Of a stretch of DNA of 64,000 nucleotides, positions 63,663 to 64,000 are shown piece after piece. The notes under the pieces are model-generated. The model had not been told where the DNA came from, did not search any database, and saw only the letters and a program-made list of their open reading frames with translations. The position numbers and the translations under genes were made by a program. Position 1 is the first letter of the stretch. The number at the start of each line of letters is the position of its first letter. Origin of the DNA: Lachancea thermotolerans CBS 6340 (taxonomy: Eukaryota; Ascomycota; Saccharomycetes; Saccharomycetales; Saccharomycetaceae); contig NC_013079.1 in the NCBI RefSeq assembly GCF_000142805.1, positions 682,001 to 746,000 of the forward strand. Reading direction: 5' to 3'.

Positions 63663-64000
63663 ATGAAGACCTATGAGGATGCAAGAGCGACCTTAGAGGA
63701 GCTGGAATTAATCGAGAATGCTGTGACTAGTCGTTTAAGAAGAAATCCTGAGATTTTCTACCGCAATATTGACGAGGTTGATCTCGTTGAACACAGCGGT
63801 AGATTCGATCACATTCCTTCCTCTCAGAAAAGCGCAAATAAGGTGTACACGGTCAAGAAGTCTCGAAGGAGCAGAAAACAGATCCTTGCTCAGGAGCATG
63901 AAATCAAATCTTTCTTGTCGCAGTACTTGAAGGATTGCCAGTCATTAGGACGGGTTGAGTTTGACATGAGTGAATACAGGGTTGACAACGGATCTGTAAA
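63663..64000 (+). CDS. PRP9: Splicing factor SF3a subunit Prp9, 5' part
   Basis: The first 112 codons of a gene that runs off the right edge; S. cerevisiae Prp9 has 530 residues. The N-terminus agrees with Prp9: LEELELIENAVTSRLRRNPE against LLEEMEIIENAIAERIQRNP, followed by NKVYTVKKSRRSRKQILAQE and HEIKSFLSQY. Prp9 is the counterpart of human SF3a60 and binds Prp11, whose gene is also in this window. Order DBP10-PRP9 matches YDL031W-YDL030W. The ATG at 63663 is the first in this frame. Confidence 0.93.
   Translation, partial: MKTYEDARATLEELELIENAVTSRLRRNPEIFYRNIDEVDLVEHSGRFDHIPSSQKSANKVYTVKKSRRSRKQILAQEHEIKSFLSQYLKDCQSLGRVEFDMSEYRVDNGSV

Overview
The window is nuclear DNA of a budding yeast of the family Saccharomycetaceae. 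Almost every gene has a recognisable Saccharomyces cerevisiae counterpart, genes are compact, and only one intron was seen. Gene order interleaves pairs of S. cerevisiae regions that became separate after the whole-genome duplication (WGD). That marks a non-WGD relative. Moderate GC content and protein similarity fit the genus Lachancea (inference; species not determined). All S. cerevisiae names and orders are from memory, since no search could be run.

Region 1 (1-26.2 kb) interleaves the YBR044C-YBR035C and YDR019C-YDR013W regions. It holds TCM62, GCV1, a SAM3/MMP1-type permease, QDR3, CST26/PSI1, FAT1, FIG1, ATP3, KCS1, DAD1, tRNA-Ile(AAT), a HED1-like gene, the probable telomerase RNA gene TLC1, PDX3 with one intron, RAD61 and PSF1. 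Region 2 (26.5-31.3 kb) follows YGR076C-YGR072W: MRPL25, PRP38, SMD1, an Mpv17-family gene and UPF3. Region 3 (31.4-33.1 kb) has CSN12 and a small probably mitochondrial ORF. Region 4 (33.1-64 kb) interleaves YDL047W-YDL030W with YOL071W-YOL064C: SIT4, NPC2, SDH5, MRP10, FAD1, MTF2, NBA1, an FMO-like gene, NUF2, PRP11, SIR2/HST1, RTG1, NAT1, RIB2, INP54, GPR1, MET22, SLM3/MTU1, DBP10 and the 5' part of PRP9.

The most important feature is not a protein gene. The 2.5 kb between the HED1-like gene and PDX3 has no credible ORF. On the + strand it carries, in order, a helix abutting a C/A-rich template-like stretch (20748-20864), a U-rich/A-rich pair matching the yeast telomerase RNA pseudoknot (21251-21290), and a perfect Sm site (21530-21538). 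The spacing fits TLC1/TER1. The template predicts a telomere repeat related to GGGTGTTG.

Most genes are individually transcribed housekeeping genes, so there is no operon-like logic. Shared themes are mitochondrial function (TCM62, GCV1, ATP3, MRPL25, SDH5, MRP10, MTF2, SLM3), splicing (PRP38, SMD1, PRP11, PRP9), chromosome biology (DAD1, NUF2, RAD61, PSF1, HED1-like, SIR2, TLC1) and nutrient signalling (GPR1, SIT4, RTG1, KCS1). Several genes are single copies of what became WGD pairs in S. cerevisiae (SIR2/HST1, RIB2/PUS9). Where the longest open frame began at a non-ATG codon, I moved the start to the first plausible ATG.
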